Shown: in pieces, positions 12,437-13,156 of the stretch
Numbering within the stretch: position 1 is the stretch's first letter
Layout: the number at the start of each line of letters is the position of its first letter
DNA from: CAYRVX01 sp964642165
Lineage (GTDB): Bacteria; Planctomycetota; Phycisphaerae; SM23-33
Length of the DNA: 13,156 nucleotides
Assembly: GCA_964642165.1 (NCBI GenBank)
Contig: CAZXOC010000213.1
Location: 1-13,156, forward strand
Direction of reading: 5' to 3'
Notes under the pieces: generated by a model
The model's input: the letters and a program-made list of their open reading frames with translations, nothing else
What the model was told of the DNA's origin: nothing
Database searches by the model: none
Translations under genes and position numbers: made by a program

Positions 12437-13156
12437 ATGCAGGACATGAGAACGGCTCCCGACGTCCGCGATCCGTCGTCAGAAGCATCGCCGCCGCCCT
12501 GGCCCTCGCCGGCAGCGCAGGCGGGCCCGCCGCCCGTCCCGGCCGCTCCGCCGGTGGCGCCCGCCGCCGCGCAGGACGGCAGCGCCCCGCTGTCGCCGGA
12601 ACACCTTCAGCAGCTCGACCAGGCCCGCCGCCGCGCGAAGAAGGTCCTCGGCGCCGGCAGGATGGCCCTGTTCAACGGCATCACCATCGGCATCTTCGCG
12701 GGCTTCGCCCTCCTGTTCGCCCTGCTCAGCCCGCTGTTCGGCGAGATCGACGTCGCGGCGCTGGTGATGGCCGTCGCCCTGGGGCTGATGACGTGGAACG
12801 AGTTTCGCGGGCGGCGGCTGCTTCGCCGCTTCGACAGCCGCGGCCCGCGCGTGCTCGGCTGGAACCAGCTCGCCCTGATGGTCCTGATCGCCGGCTACTG
12901 CGCGTGGATGATCGCCCGGAGCCACTTCGGCCCCGCGCCCTACGCCGAGGACATCGCCCGGGAGCCCATGCTCGAACCGACGCTCGCGCCGATCGGCAAG
13001 CTCCACCGGATCCTGACCTGGGCCGTCTACGGCGGCGTCCTGCTCGGCACGGTCCTCTTCCAGGGCCTCAACGCCCTGTACTACTTCACCCGCCGCCGCC
13101 ACCTCGAGGCCTACCTGGCCGAGACGCCCGACTGGGTCGTCCACCTCCAGCGCCAC
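12437..13156 (+). CDS. Multi-span membrane protein with proline-rich N-terminus (partial, runs off the end)
   Basis: The frame from ATG 12437 stays open for 240 codons to the window edge, so the C-terminus is missing. Residues 13-50 are proline/alanine-rich (PPPWPSPAAQAGPPPVP) and probably cytoplasmic and disordered. Residues 52-72 form a charged helix (LSPEHLQQLDQARRRAKKV). Four hydrophobic segments follow, at about 77-100, 103-121, 141-161 and 190-215. The stretch between segments 2 and 3 (WNEFRGRRLLRRFD) is strongly basic and probably cytoplasmic. I associate this arrangement with an uncharacterised planctomycete membrane protein family; no catalytic motif is visible. The start is uncertain: ATG 12446 and a GTG at 12365, overlapping the sulfatase stop, are in frame, and no candidate has a good ribosome site. 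The reverse strand is open throughout, but that product is not protein-like. Confidence 0.8.
   Translation, partial: MQDMRTAPDVRDPSSEASPPPWPSPAAQAGPPPVPAAPPVAPAAAQDGSAPLSPEHLQQLDQARRRAKKVLGAGRMALFNGITIGIFAGFALLFALLSPLFGEIDVAALVMAVALGLMTWNEFRGRRLLRRFDSRGPRVLGWNQLALMVLIAGYCAWMIARSHFGPAPYAEDIAREPMLEPTLAPIGKLHRILTWAVYGGVLLGTVLFQGLNALYYFTRRRHLEAYLAETPDWVVHLQRH

Noticed and set aside
9531..12488. 985-codon minus-strand open frame
   Set aside because: It spans the propeller and sulfatase genes antisense and is His/Arg/Ala/Val-rich. Long antisense frames are expected where third positions are nearly all G or C. The plus-strand genes have motifs and ribosome sites.
12479..13156. Minus-strand frame at the right edge
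   Set aside because: It is charged and repetitive without motifs, while the plus strand gives clear membrane helices and is open to the window end.

Overview
The window is a GC-rich stretch of a draft assembly, broken by a 100-N scaffold gap at 8758-8857. The gene content points to a member of the Planctomycetota, probably a Phycisphaerae-like lineage: a PEP-CTERM surface protein, a Tat-exported Cys-type sulfatase, a secreted PQQ-like propeller, an FAD_oxidored-family protein and a proline-rich multi-span membrane protein of a type I associate with that phylum. This assignment is from gene content and remembered family resemblance; no rRNA or marker gene is present.

Layout. 1-560 holds no convincing gene but is packed with inverted repeats, including a 19-bp stem flanked by 7-nt direct repeats, and a short peptide that resembles an IS1380-type transposase C-terminus. 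751-1425 encodes a small PEP-CTERM protein with a plausible extended -10 promoter upstream and a near-perfect intrinsic terminator downstream (1485-1519), so it looks monocistronic. 1520-2415 is about 0.9 kb without a supported gene. 2416-6933 is a same-strand run of three exported proteins: a class C beta-lactamase-fold serine hydrolase/esterase, an unassigned secreted propeller-like protein, and a two-domain clan GH-A glycoside hydrolase resembling GH50 beta-agarases. 6934-7345 separates converging genes and carries a probable decayed coding remnant. 7346-8662 (minus) is an FAD-dependent oxidoreductase. After the gap, four plus-strand genes with short spacers (46, 60 and 68 nt) form a likely operon: an isochorismatase-fold protein lacking the catalytic cysteine, a PQQ-like beta-propeller, a sulfatase, and a membrane protein that runs off the window end.

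How it fits together. The exported esterase, GH50-like enzyme and sulfatase suggest catabolism of a (possibly sulfated) polysaccharide outside the cytoplasm. This is inferred from families and proximity only; no transporter, SusC/D pair or sulfatase-maturing enzyme is visible here. Base composition is uneven: the PEP-CTERM gene is clearly less GC-rich (35/60 in 901-960) than the sulfatase (43/60 in 11401-11460), and the sequence becomes visibly more GC-rich around position 7000.

I found no CRISPR array, tRNA, rRNA, intact mobile element or defence system. The most unusual items are the palindrome nest at the left end, the cysteine-less isochorismatase, and the unassigned secreted protein between the esterase and the glycoside hydrolase.
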